From Hyphomicrobiaceae bacterium (GTDB lineage Bacteria; Pseudomonadota; Alphaproteobacteria; Rhizobiales; Hyphomicrobiaceae), in the NCBI GenBank assembly GCA_021775715.1, contig JAJFHI010000041.1:1-16713 (forward strand): DNA of 16,713 bases, in the 5' to 3' direction. The notes beneath the pieces were generated by a model that was given only the letters and a program-made list of their open reading frames with translations, was not told where the DNA came from and made no database searches. Position numbers and translations under genes: made by a program. This document shows, piece after piece, positions 7,014-13,461 of this stretch; position 1 is the first letter of the stretch, and every line of letters begins with the position of its first letter.

Positions 7014-8666
7014 TTATGAGTGTTCATCCGATGATTTTTGCGAGGGTAGCGCGTCCAAAACCGCAGTGAGTTCCTTGAACTTCGACCGAAGCTGATCTCT
7101 AAATGAGTTGTCCTCGTTGAGTAGGTGAACAACGAGCGCCTCGTACTCTTGATTATCACGGCAAAGCAGTGCTCGAGAGATCTCTTGGCGAGCTCCACTT
7201 TCTCGAATTTTATAGCGCTGAATTATCGCATCGAGTTGACGCGTCTTAATCAGATAATCAAACTTACTGATTTCGTCAGCCAAAGGGGATGTCACCGTTA
7301 CGCCAATGGAGAGACCTGGTGATTTTTTCACGTCATCTCTTGTGGGTAACTCTTTCATAAGTACAGCCCTCATGCGGCTGACGGCGCGGTAGCTTGTAAG
7401 ATTAGTTTTGCGATCGATATCAGCTAAGTTGGCCATAGCTGCCGGTTCCGCTGCCTCCAATAGTAGGCTGCTATCCTTATTTTCAATTTTGGCTTTGTAC
7501 GTAGCGACAGCGATGCGGGACTCCTTGCAGTAATAAAGGCTTTCCACGGAGTGCACGGGAAGGGCGTAAATGCCCATTGTGTTCAAAGCCGCAAGATCAA
7601 CGCCATCTTCGTTCTTTTGATCAAGATCCACGATCCCATAGGCCTCAAGCCAATGGTCGTTACCAGTTGCTCGAAGCCCGCGTACCGCCCTCTCAACCTC
7701 TGTACCAGTGCCGCCCGCCCTGACTGGCACGTTTGGAAACAGAGCTCCATATATGGGGAGATCCAGACTTTCAGCCTTGCCTTCAGTGAAGACGATCTTT
7801 CTTCTTCCTCCCAGCATTGACCGCTTGGCGTCGTCGCTCAGCGCAGCGCCACCGACCATCTCATCATAATCCCATTCTTGCTTGTGGGCGTCGTAATCGC
7901 GCATGAGCATCACGGAATGCGACGGCATAGCAAGCACGAGGTCGACATCATGGGTTGAAACAAGAAAGGCGCAATCATAGCGCTCGCCAAATAGCGAAGT
8001 AAGTAGGGGCGCCGATATCGAGCGATGGAGGTGACGTTCTGGATCATCTACCAGAATCAGACTCGACTTATGAGCGAGTAGAACTTCACAGATCAAGAGC
8101 AGTGCCGCGCGCTCACCATCGGATAGTTCGCGGATCGAAAACCAATCGCAAGCATCATGGCTCGCGGTAAATTCGCCCGATAGGTTTTTGACTTGGCAGG
8201 CAAGCGTTGCCGCGCGCAGAATGCGGTTTGCTCTACTCAATGTCGGAGGATTGGCCTGTCGGAATGCCTCGGCCTTCTGTTGCTCTCCAGAGTCCACTAG
8301 ATCGATGTAGCGTCGACTTCGTTCTGCTTCTGTGTTGTGTAATCGGAAAAGCAACTCATGCAGACGGGCTTCGACTTTTCGGTCGAAGAATCGAGAATCA
8401 TCTGCTCGATCGAAATTTCTGGTTTGCGCATCTTGCGCTTTAAAGACTGATGGAGTGAGGTTGACTTTATCGTCGGCTAATCCGACGCCGCGCTGAGCAT
8501 GCACGCGCGTGATCAATTCTGGCGGGCCTTTTTTTGTTGCCAGCTGCATCAAGCTGGACTTTACAGATCCGTTTGGGCCAACAACAAACCGGATTGTCCC
8601 AGGAGCAAACACTAATTGCATAGCAAGTGGTGCATCTTTTTTCTTCACGGAAATGTTGAATGTCAT
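7014..8666 (-). CDS. AAA/ABC-type ATPase fused to TOPRIM (DUF4435-like) domain, OLD/PARIS-like; altered Walker A
   Basis: A 550-residue protein from ATG 8666, which has GAGG eight bases upstream. The N-terminal part (1-260) is an SMC/ABC-like ATPase: P-loop GPNGSVKSSL (30-39), a charged middle segment (~75-145) that may form helices, signature LSDGERAAL (181-189), Walker B LILVDDPERHLH (203-214) and switch STHD with His239. The C-terminal part begins at IVFTEGKAESLDLPIYGALF (Glu295), then GGTGTEV and YGIVDLDQ (Asp347, Asp349). That glutamate followed by D-x-D is the metal site of TOPRIM nuclease-like domains, and the layout fits DUF4435. OLD nucleases and the AriA-AriB (PARIS) anti-phage system pair the same two activities, sometimes in one chain. 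The P-loop has Val35 where Gly is expected before the lysine, which may impair ATP use. Defence function is inference: the gene stands alone between long non-coding spacers. Confidence 0.8.
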   Translation of the reverse strand: MTFNISVKKKDAPLAMQLVFAPGTIRFVVGPNGSVKSSLMQLATKKGPPELITRVHAQRGVGLADDKVNLTPSVFKAQDAQTRNFDRADDSRFFDRKVEARLHELLFRLHNTEAERSRRYIDLVDSGEQQKAEAFRQANPPTLSRANRILRAATLACQVKNLSGEFTASHDACDWFSIRELSDGERAALLLICEVLLAHKSSLILVDDPERHLHRSISAPLLTSLFGERYDCAFLVSTHDVDLVLAMPSHSVMLMRDYDAHKQEWDYDEMVGGAALSDDAKRSMLGGRRKIVFTEGKAESLDLPIYGALFPNVPVRAGGTGTEVERAVRGLRATGNDHWLEAYGIVDLDQKNEDGVDLAALNTMGIYALPVHSVESLYYCKESRIAVATYKAKIENKDSSLLLEAAEPAAMANLADIDRKTNLTSYRAVSRMRAVLMKELPTRDDVKKSPGLSIGVTVTSPLADEISKFDYLIKTRQLDAIIQRYKIRESGARQEISRALLCRDNQEYEALVVHLLNEDNSFRDQLRSKFKELTAVLDALPSQKSSDEHS

Positions 8667-9242
8667 GTGGTGAGCCTCGGAACAATGTGACTTGCCACTA
8701 TACTGGCCCTCATTGCCCCGATGCCCCGTACCTTGTTTGTCCACAAAGACTTTCGGGTGGCGGTACCTGCAGATTGGCTCTGAACTTATTGGTGGCTACC
8801 AAGCGCCATGCGGACATCGGGTTTGCCGCTGCATTGAATGACGGCCGTTGGCGACCAATGTCTGCTTCCTCTACCAAGCGAACAACTTCGCCATTGCACA
8901 ATGAAATTTGACATAAACACCATTGTGCGAACTCAAATCATCGAAAAATAATCGATGTCGGTATTGGTTCATATGTGCGGTCGCTAATTTTGCAAGGTGC
9001 TTCGTCCCTCCGGCCCCATCGCCGCCGCCCGTTTCATATGCAGCGCATCGTACAAGCCATTTCGAAAATCGGCTTGAGCCCGACTTTAATGACACGACTG
9101 AACGCAGATGCCTCCCGGGCTCGTATTGTCGGTTTTGGAAATTTACTTTACTGCTAGCGACGTCGAAGATGAATCGCATCAAGCCTAATTACGTCTCCTG
9201 ACAATCCGAATTCCAAACCAATTGATTGAACGGAACGCACGT
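8667..9242. other. 576-bp divergent non-coding spacer with repeat fragments and palindromes
   Basis: This spacer lies between the ATPase-TOPRIM gene (minus) and the sulfotransferase gene (plus). The short frames here show no protein-like sequence. It contains the repeat core AATGTCTGCTT at 8857-8867, a CCCCATCGCCGCC unit at 9014-9026 that recurs exactly at 10257-10269, and two palindromic elements at 8896-8957 listed separately. A TTGACA at 8908-8913 lies inside the first palindrome, but I see no convincing -10 box after it. Confidence 0.55.
8896..8957. repeat. two adjacent perfect inverted repeats (possible operator)
   Basis: The first pair is GCACAATG (8896-8903) and CATTGTGC (8921-8928), with 17 bases between. 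The second is CATCGA (8939-8944) and TCGATG (8952-8957), with the loop AAAATAA. They lie in the divergent spacer about 230 bp from the ATPase-TOPRIM start and 290 bp from the sulfotransferase start. The first encloses a TTGACA hexamer, so a protein bound there could control a promoter. This is pattern-based only. Confidence 0.45.
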
Positions 9243-10145
9243 ATGGACGACAGCGACCTTAAACGCCCACGCACGATGGACGAACTTAGGGCAGCGATGC
9301 GCGGCCTTTACACAGAGGAGTCTTTGAAGCTCGGGCTGAGTATCGCGGCACGTCCGAGTGATGTTTTCATTACTCCATACGCAAAAAGCGGAACAACGTG
9401 GTTGCAGCATGTTGCTCACGGACTGCGATCCGGCGGTTCAATGGAATTCAGCGAAATCAGTGACGTTGTGCCTTGGTTAGAAATTGCATTTGATCTGGGA
9501 GTAGATTCAGACGCTGAGCAAGGTTGGTCGCCGCGTCTTTTTAAGGCACATCTTATTTGGCAGGATGTTCCAAAAGGCGGGCGATATATCGTCTCGTTCC
9601 GCGATCCGAAGACAGTGGTCGTCTCGATGTACCAATTCTTTGAAGGCTGGTTCTTTGAGCCGGGGACCATCACTCTCGATGAATTGGCCCGACAATTGTT
9701 TTTGGACACCAAAAGGTATTACCACCACATTTTGAGTTGGGCGCCGTTAATCAATGAGCCTTACGTGCTGGCACTGGCCTACGAAGACATGTTGCAATCG
9801 CCCGATCAGTTGCCAGTTGTCGTTGCTGACTTTCTGCAACTCGATGTCACTGATGAACTGTTGGCGAAAGTTGTTTCTCAGTCCTCTCGCGAATTCATGG
9901 TCGCCAACTCCTCTAAGTTTGATGGCCATGATATACGCGAGAAGCGCGACTCTATTATGGGATTACCACCCGACGGCTCGAGCATGAAAGTGCAGCGCGC
10001 GACAACAAATAAGCCAGAGTTTTCATCGGAATTAGCCGCTGAACTTGACGAAGTTTGGCGCGAAACAATCACTCCCACGCTCGGCTATGCGTCCTACGAA
10101 GATTTCCGTAAGGCTCTACCCAACCCACTGCGGGTCAATCGGTAA
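9243..10145 (+). CDS. PAPS-dependent sulfotransferase (Sulfotransfer_1 family)
   Basis: A 300-residue cytosolic-type protein. The 5'-phosphosulfate-binding loop is YAKSGTTW (46-53). FKAH at 100-103 matches the K-T/A-H segment whose histidine is the catalytic base in many sulfotransferases. The 3'-phosphate-binding strand is RYIVSFRDPKTVVVSMYQF, with Arg120 and Ser128 eight residues apart, as in mammalian SULTs. The C-terminal GLPPDGSSMKVQRATTNKPE region corresponds to the RKGxxGDWK part of SULTs but is diverged. Such enzymes move sulfate from PAPS to a hydroxyl or amine of a small molecule, lipid or sugar; the acceptor is unknown. ATG 9243 has a weak GGAA seven bases upstream; a TTG at 9222 is a less likely start. 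No PAPS-synthesis genes are in the window. It is flanked by non-coding repeat-bearing spacers and so looks like a single-gene accessory unit. Confidence 0.88.
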   Translation: MDDSDLKRPRTMDELRAAMRGLYTEESLKLGLSIAARPSDVFITPYAKSGTTWLQHVAHGLRSGGSMEFSEISDVVPWLEIAFDLGVDSDAEQGWSPRLFKAHLIWQDVPKGGRYIVSFRDPKTVVVSMYQFFEGWFFEPGTITLDELARQLFLDTKRYYHHILSWAPLINEPYVLALAYEDMLQSPDQLPVVVADFLQLDVTDELLAKVVSQSSREFMVANSSKFDGHDIREKRDSIMGLPPDGSSMKVQRATTNKPEFSSELAAELDEVWRETITPTLGYASYEDFRKALPNPLRVNR

Positions 10146-10256
10146 GGCGTTCCAGTGCGCAGGGGCTCTTGGCTGCTCCGGGTCAAAAGTGTGCGTCATT
10201 AAAATTTGGCTGCCTTCCGCTTTCGGGTGATGCAGACGTCTTTTCACTTGGTCCCG

Positions 10257-10295
10257 CCCCATCGCCGCCAACCCAAGACTGCAGCAATGTCTGCT
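10257..10295 (+). repeat. dispersed intergenic repeat, copy B
   Basis: This 39-base segment starts CCCCATCGCCGCCAACCC and ends GCAGCAATGTCTGCT. It aligns with 10924-10964, with about six substitutions and a 2-base insertion there. Its first 13 bases recur exactly at 9014-9026. It lies in the 246-bp spacer after the sulfotransferase gene, which otherwise shows no gene. Confidence 0.65.
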
Positions 10296-10391
10296 GCTGG
10301 TGGAAGCTGGCGTAAGACCGTTGCGCGGTCGTGACACGAAGGGCCAATATCGGTCGTGCCCGTTGCACTCGCTCCGAAGTATTAGTGTACT

Positions 10392-10895
10392 TCAATCTTG
10401 AGAGTCGGCATCGCGCTCCAGCCAATAGTTTTCAAGCGCCTGTTCGATATTCGGATCGCGTCCGCCAGTAGCCTCTAGTTTCCACCAAAGGTAAGCAACA
10501 ACCGCCGATACCTGCGCGGCATCAAGCTTGGCAAACTTATTGTTTGCTCCTGACCGTGTCGACGACGAATTCAAGCGGTACACTGGATCCGTGTTGATCA
10601 ATTCACCGCGAATATCAGCAATCAAATAAGCGGGCAGGTAAAACCGAAGGGCATTAGCAGAGAAAAAGGCCAGCGCAGTTCCCCATCCGTCCGGCGCCTG
10701 ATCGAGGAATGTTGAGTTGAGTTGTTTAGAGTTTGTTTTGCCCCGGAAATTATTGATCAACGCAGCAGGTTCATCACCGTAAATACTGTCGGTGAGGTCA
10801 TCGTCGCCAGGATATTTGACGTCGGCAAATGCCTCCTCGATCTTGTCAATAAGTTCTTTCACCGGCTCGGTTCCAAGTTTGCGTCGTTTCGTCAT
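10392..10895 (-). CDS. DUF6714-like cytosolic protein, function unknown
   Basis: A 167-residue acidic protein with no signal peptide or membrane segment. The sequence opens with ELIDKIEEAFADVKYPGDDD, followed by DEPAALINNFRGKTN, then a mid-part ALAFFSANALRFYLPAYLIA and a C-terminal segment with AYLWWKLEATGG. This pattern (an early IEEAFAD...YPGD, then FFS-x-x-A-x-RFYLPAYL) is what I recall of the DUF6714 family, whose biochemical role is not known to me. The ATG at 10895 has no recognisable Shine-Dalgarno in the preceding bases (CATTGTTTCAATAA), so translation may be weak or leaderless. It is flanked on both sides by copies of the dispersed repeat (10257-10295 and 10924-11007), which makes it look like an isolated accessory gene. 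Confidence 0.72.
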   Translation of the reverse strand: MTKRRKLGTEPVKELIDKIEEAFADVKYPGDDDLTDSIYGDEPAALINNFRGKTNSKQLNSTFLDQAPDGWGTALAFFSANALRFYLPAYLIADIRGELINTDPVYRLNSSSTRSGANNKFAKLDAAQVSAVVAYLWWKLEATGGRDPNIEQALENYWLERDADSQD

Positions 10896-10923
10896 TTATT
10901 GAAACAATGCCACAACAGTTTCA

Positions 10924-11007
10924 CCCCACCGCCGTCAACTCAAGACCGCGAGGCGATGTCTGCTATTCGAGGCTATTGCGCGGGTTAAAGGGCTGCGGAC
11001 ACCGCCA
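10924..11007 (+). repeat. dispersed intergenic repeat, copy C, ending at the AraC stop codon
   Basis: The left half (10924-10964) aligns with copy B, and the right half (10956-11007) aligns with copy E at 13410-13460. The shared parts with copy E are TTCGAGGC and the exact terminal GGACACCGCCA. The last base directly precedes the TAA (11008-11010) of the minus-strand AraC gene. The two halves show that B and E are pieces of one longer degenerate repeat. Confidence 0.7.
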
Positions 11008-11952
11008 TTACGCATGCCGCTGATGTTCACGACGATACGTTGCGGGTGCGATTTGAAACTGCTTCTTGAAGACGCGGCCAAATGCGGCTTCCGACTGATA
11101 TCCCACTGTCTCGGCAATTGTGATGATCGGAGCGTCGGTTTCGATGAGGCTCTTGCGGGCCATTTGCATGCGCCAGTGCGTTATGTAGGCCAGCGGCGTT
11201 GTCGACAAACAATTTGTAAACTTCGTGACAAAAGAAGTCCGCGACATACCAGCGATTTGGGAAAGCTCTTCGAGCGACCAGGCAGATGCGGGATCGGTAT
11301 GAATGGCTTTCAATACGCGCGCAATGTTCGGATTGGCAAACCCGGCGAACACAGGCTGATCTACGCCATCCGTTGTGAGGTAGGTTCGCAACGCCTGAGC
11401 GAAGATAATTTCCGACAATTTGAGCGCGATCAGATCCGCACCCAATCCGGCCGTACCGGCCTCTGCACCGATGACCCTGAGTGTATTTTCCATCCATCGC
11501 CCGGCAGTCTCGCCATAGTTCTTGATATGGATGTTCGATGGCAGCGCATCAATCAGCGGATGATTGGCATGTTGGTCAAATGCGAAGTGGCCGCAAACGA
11601 GCTGAGTTTCTTGATCTGTACCCTGGTCGCCGTAGACCAGTGCACCGTTGCCATCGAAGCCAGATAGCTCAACCACCTGGTCAAGCATCAGCGCCTGATC
11701 TTCGGTCTTGGGGTCGCAATATAGAGTGTGCGACGCGCCTCGGGTTATGATCACGAAATCGCCCTGTCCAAGCGGCAGCGGATCACTTTCTCCGTCAATT
11801 CTTACGAAGCAATTTCCTTTGTGGGCAAAATGAAACCGGGCCACGTTCTCGAATGATGGCACCCTGACGCCCCACGGCGACGTGAACGACGTGCGAAAGT
11901 AAAGCGTACCGGTGAGCCGCATGTGGGAGAGTATGTCGCTCAGCAGATCCAT
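11008..11952 (-). CDS. AraC-family transcriptional regulator (cupin-like sensor + HTH_18)
   Basis: A 314-residue protein from ATG 11952, which has AGAGG five bases upstream; a GTG seven codons earlier is less likely. The N-terminal ~190 residues form a cupin-like ligand domain (around ARFHFAHKGNCFVRIDGE and LPLGQGDFVIITRGASHTL), typical of the AraC subgroup with a cupin_6 sensor. The C-terminal ~100 residues contain two helix-turn-helix units: WSLEELSQIAGMSRTSFVTK, then ITIAETVGYQSEAAFGRVFK ending with APATYRREHQ. Members bind paired direct repeats and activate nearby promoters in response to a small ligand. It is divergent from the DUF4142-cupredoxin operon across a 164-bp spacer that holds a suitable direct repeat, so that operon is its likeliest target (inference). 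The ligand is unknown. Confidence 0.92.
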   Translation of the reverse strand: MDLLSDILSHMRLTGTLYFRTSFTSPWGVRVPSFENVARFHFAHKGNCFVRIDGESDPLPLGQGDFVIITRGASHTLYCDPKTEDQALMLDQVVELSGFDGNGALVYGDQGTDQETQLVCGHFAFDQHANHPLIDALPSNIHIKNYGETAGRWMENTLRVIGAEAGTAGLGADLIALKLSEIIFAQALRTYLTTDGVDQPVFAGFANPNIARVLKAIHTDPASAWSLEELSQIAGMSRTSFVTKFTNCLSTTPLAYITHWRMQMARKSLIETDAPIITIAETVGYQSEAAFGRVFKKQFQIAPATYRREHQRHA

Positions 11953-12040
11953 AGGCGCCTCTTTGAAGCCCATGTTCTACACGAAAAATCCATTGAACGC
12001 GACATTGGTTGAACGATTGATCAAAAAATATGGTCTCTGG

Positions 12041-12077
12041 GTCATTCATTGTGCATCTCGATTGTCATTCACTGCAT
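12041..12077 (+). promoter_or_regulatory. candidate AraC-family operator (direct repeat)
   Basis: GTCATTCATTGTGCAT (12041-12056) is repeated as GTCATTCACTGCAT (12064-12077). The first eight bases are identical and the starts are 23 bp apart, about two helical turns. This is the usual layout for an AraC-family dimer. A perfect palindrome ATTGCGCAAT (12076-12085) overlaps the right end. A weak -10-like TACATC at 12093-12098 would place the right half-site over the -35 region, as in activator-dependent promoters. Confidence 0.5.
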
Positions 12078-12116
12078 TGCGCAATCCGCGCGTACATCAT
12101 TTGACAGGAGAAAACG

Positions 12117-12647
12117 ATGAGGATCAGAGTGATGCTTGCGGCGGTCGGAGTTGCCGCGATGTTTGGAAACGGAGCGGCCCAAGCCGAGTCCCCAGCCGAC
12201 TTGAACGACCTCCAGATCGCACATGTCGCCTACATTGCAGATAATATAGACATTCGTTACGCGCACCTCGCGCTCGCGATATCCAGCAACCCTGCAATTC
12301 ACGAGTTCGCAAATACAATGATCCGCGACCACACTGCGGTGAATGAACAAGCCCTCGCGTTGTTATCGAAACTCAAGGCCGAACCGCAGGACAACTTTCT
12401 AAGCCAAGATCTCTTGAAAGGCGCGGACAAACTTGTCGACGAGATGAGTCAGCTGCGCGGCGCGGCATTTGACAAACGTTACGCCGAGAACGAACTCGCT
12501 TACCATAAGGCGGTGAACGGCCTCGTCGCCAACTCCTTTATTCCGAACATTGAAAATGCAGAGGTTAAGGCGCTATTCAAATCCGGTCTGAAGATTTTCC
12601 AGGCCCACGAACGCCACGCACAAATGATGGTCAAGAAGTTGAAATGA
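12117..12647 (+). CDS. periplasmic DUF4142 protein (ferritin-like helical)
   Basis: A 176-residue protein. The N-terminus (MRIRVMLAAVGVAAMFGNGA, then AQA) is a Sec signal peptide cleaved near residue 23. The rest is mostly helical and contains DUF4142 features: QIAHVAYIADNIDIRYAHLA, HEFANTMIRDHTAVN, the ELAYHKAVN segment and a final FQAHERHAQMM. The histidines in these helices are conserved in the family, which is predicted to form a ferritin-like four-helix bundle. Its biochemical role is not established; members often accompany stress or metal genes. AGGAG lies seven bases before the ATG. The stop overlaps the next start as ATGA, so the two genes are coupled. A direct-repeat operator and the divergent AraC gene lie just upstream. 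Confidence 0.88.
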   Translation: MRIRVMLAAVGVAAMFGNGAAQAESPADLNDLQIAHVAYIADNIDIRYAHLALAISSNPAIHEFANTMIRDHTAVNEQALALLSKLKAEPQDNFLSQDLLKGADKLVDEMSQLRGAAFDKRYAENELAYHKAVNGLVANSFIPNIENAEVKALFKSGLKIFQAHERHAQMMVKKLK

Positions 12648-13018
12648 AATCAACCATCCAATTCCCTTTCGAGTGGTTCGTCATCGCGGCAGCAGTTGCT
12701 GTCGCGATTTCGGGGGGAATCCTTTTCTATCCGACACCATCGTCGGGCCAACGCCAAAGTGTTGAGCACGTTGTAGGGATCACAGACTTCGAGTTCGCCC
12801 CTGCCACGTTGCGTGTCCGCATCGGAGATACGGTCAAGTGGATAAATCGGGATCTGGCACCTCATACAGCAACGGCGAAGGACGAGAGTTGGGACACCGA
12901 TCGCCTCGATCAAGGCGAAGCCCTTAGTGTTGCGGTGACGCGGGGGATGACGACGGATTATTATTGCCGTTTTCACCCCATGATGGTCGCGAAACTGCAG
13001 ATCACAACCGTCGACTAG
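12644..13018 (+). CDS. membrane-anchored cupredoxin (amicyanin/plastocyanin-like blue copper protein)
   Basis: A 124-residue protein with one N-terminal membrane helix (WFVIAAAVAVAISGGILFY, residues 11-29) that may act as an uncleaved anchor, so the copper domain faces the periplasm. The domain (about 42-124) opens with VVGITDFEFAPATLRVRIGD, a standard cupredoxin strand pattern. Type 1 copper ligands are visible: His74 in APHTAT, then Cys108, His111 and Met114 in CRFHPMM. The C-x2-H-x2-M spacing is that of amicyanin. Cupredoxins shuttle single electrons. The start overlaps the DUF4142 stop (ATGA), so the two proteins are made together and may interact. It could donate electrons to periplasmic redox enzymes; a link to the di-haem peroxidase 10 kb away is possible but unsupported. 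Confidence 0.88.
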   Translation: MKSTIQFPFEWFVIAAAVAVAISGGILFYPTPSSGQRQSVEHVVGITDFEFAPATLRVRIGDTVKWINRDLAPHTATAKDESWDTDRLDQGEALSVAVTRGMTTDYYCRFHPMMVAKLQITTVD

Positions 13019-13117
13019 GTGTCCGGCTTGGGTCAAAACTTACCGTCAGCCAAGTTGGGCGATAGTCTGCGCTTAGGAAAAGCCAGCATACACCTGTTCA
13101 GTCGCAGACTGTAAAAT

Positions 13118-13318
13118 CTATGAAATGCGCCTAGCACTTACGTAGGTGATGGCAGATGAGTGTTGTGGCTTGTTCCGGGCCAAAGCTTTGGCTTCCCATC
13201 CATCGACGGTTCGAATGAACCCCATAAAAACATCAGGCCCCAGGTCAACATGTGTAGCCAACAGGTATGTCCTTCCCGCGAGAACTGCTTCGTAGATATG
13301 GTTTGCCATCGCGGCCAT
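13118..13318 (-). CDS. possible small hypothetical protein (66 aa)
   Basis: An intact frame from ATG 13318 to the stop at 13118 encodes 66 residues including YEAVLAGRTYLLATHVDLGP and FIRTVDGWEAKALARNKPQH, which look more protein-like than the surrounding shadow frames. There is no convincing ribosome site before this ATG, the second ATG (13309) or the TTG at 13375. I recognise no family. It lies in the 443-bp gap between the cupredoxin and DehI-like genes, and could be a real small gene, a decayed remnant or chance. Confidence 0.28.
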   Translation of the reverse strand: MAAMANHIYEAVLAGRTYLLATHVDLGPDVFMGFIRTVDGWEAKALARNKPQHSSAITYVSARRIS

Positions 13319-13409
13319 CCCAGCATGCGTTAATCTGGTTTTAGCGCTTGTTAATATGCGAATCTTACAGCCCAATGAGTACGCTTGGATTATGTCAGCT
13401 TGTTTGCCA

Positions 13410-13460
13410 ACGTCTGCTGTTCGAGGCCACAGCGCCGGTAGTGAGTCTTGGACACCGCCA
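13410..13460 (+). repeat. dispersed intergenic repeat, copy E, next to the DehI-like stop codon
   Basis: These 51 bases align with 10956-11007: CGTCTGCTGTTCGAGGCC matches TGTCTGCTATTCGAGGCT, then GCGC-x-GGT, then an exact GGACACCGCCA. The last base is one base from the TAA (13462-13464) of the minus-strand DehI-like gene, the same placement as copy C next to the AraC stop. The rest of the 13019-13409 spacer holds only the doubtful small frame listed above. Confidence 0.65.
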
Positions 13461-13461
13461 G

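Noticed and set aside
8923..9201. Plus-strand 92-residue frame in the divergent spacer
   Set aside because: It has no ribosome site, runs through palindromes and repeat fragments, and shows no protein-like pattern.
10183..10425. Minus-strand 80-residue frame over the end of the DUF6714-like gene and copy B
   Set aside because: It crosses a repeat copy and the end of a better-supported gene and has no family-like sequence.
9000..11007. Repeat units considered as a CRISPR array
   Set aside because: Copies are degenerate, unevenly spaced by hundreds of bases and separated by genes, and no cas gene is present.
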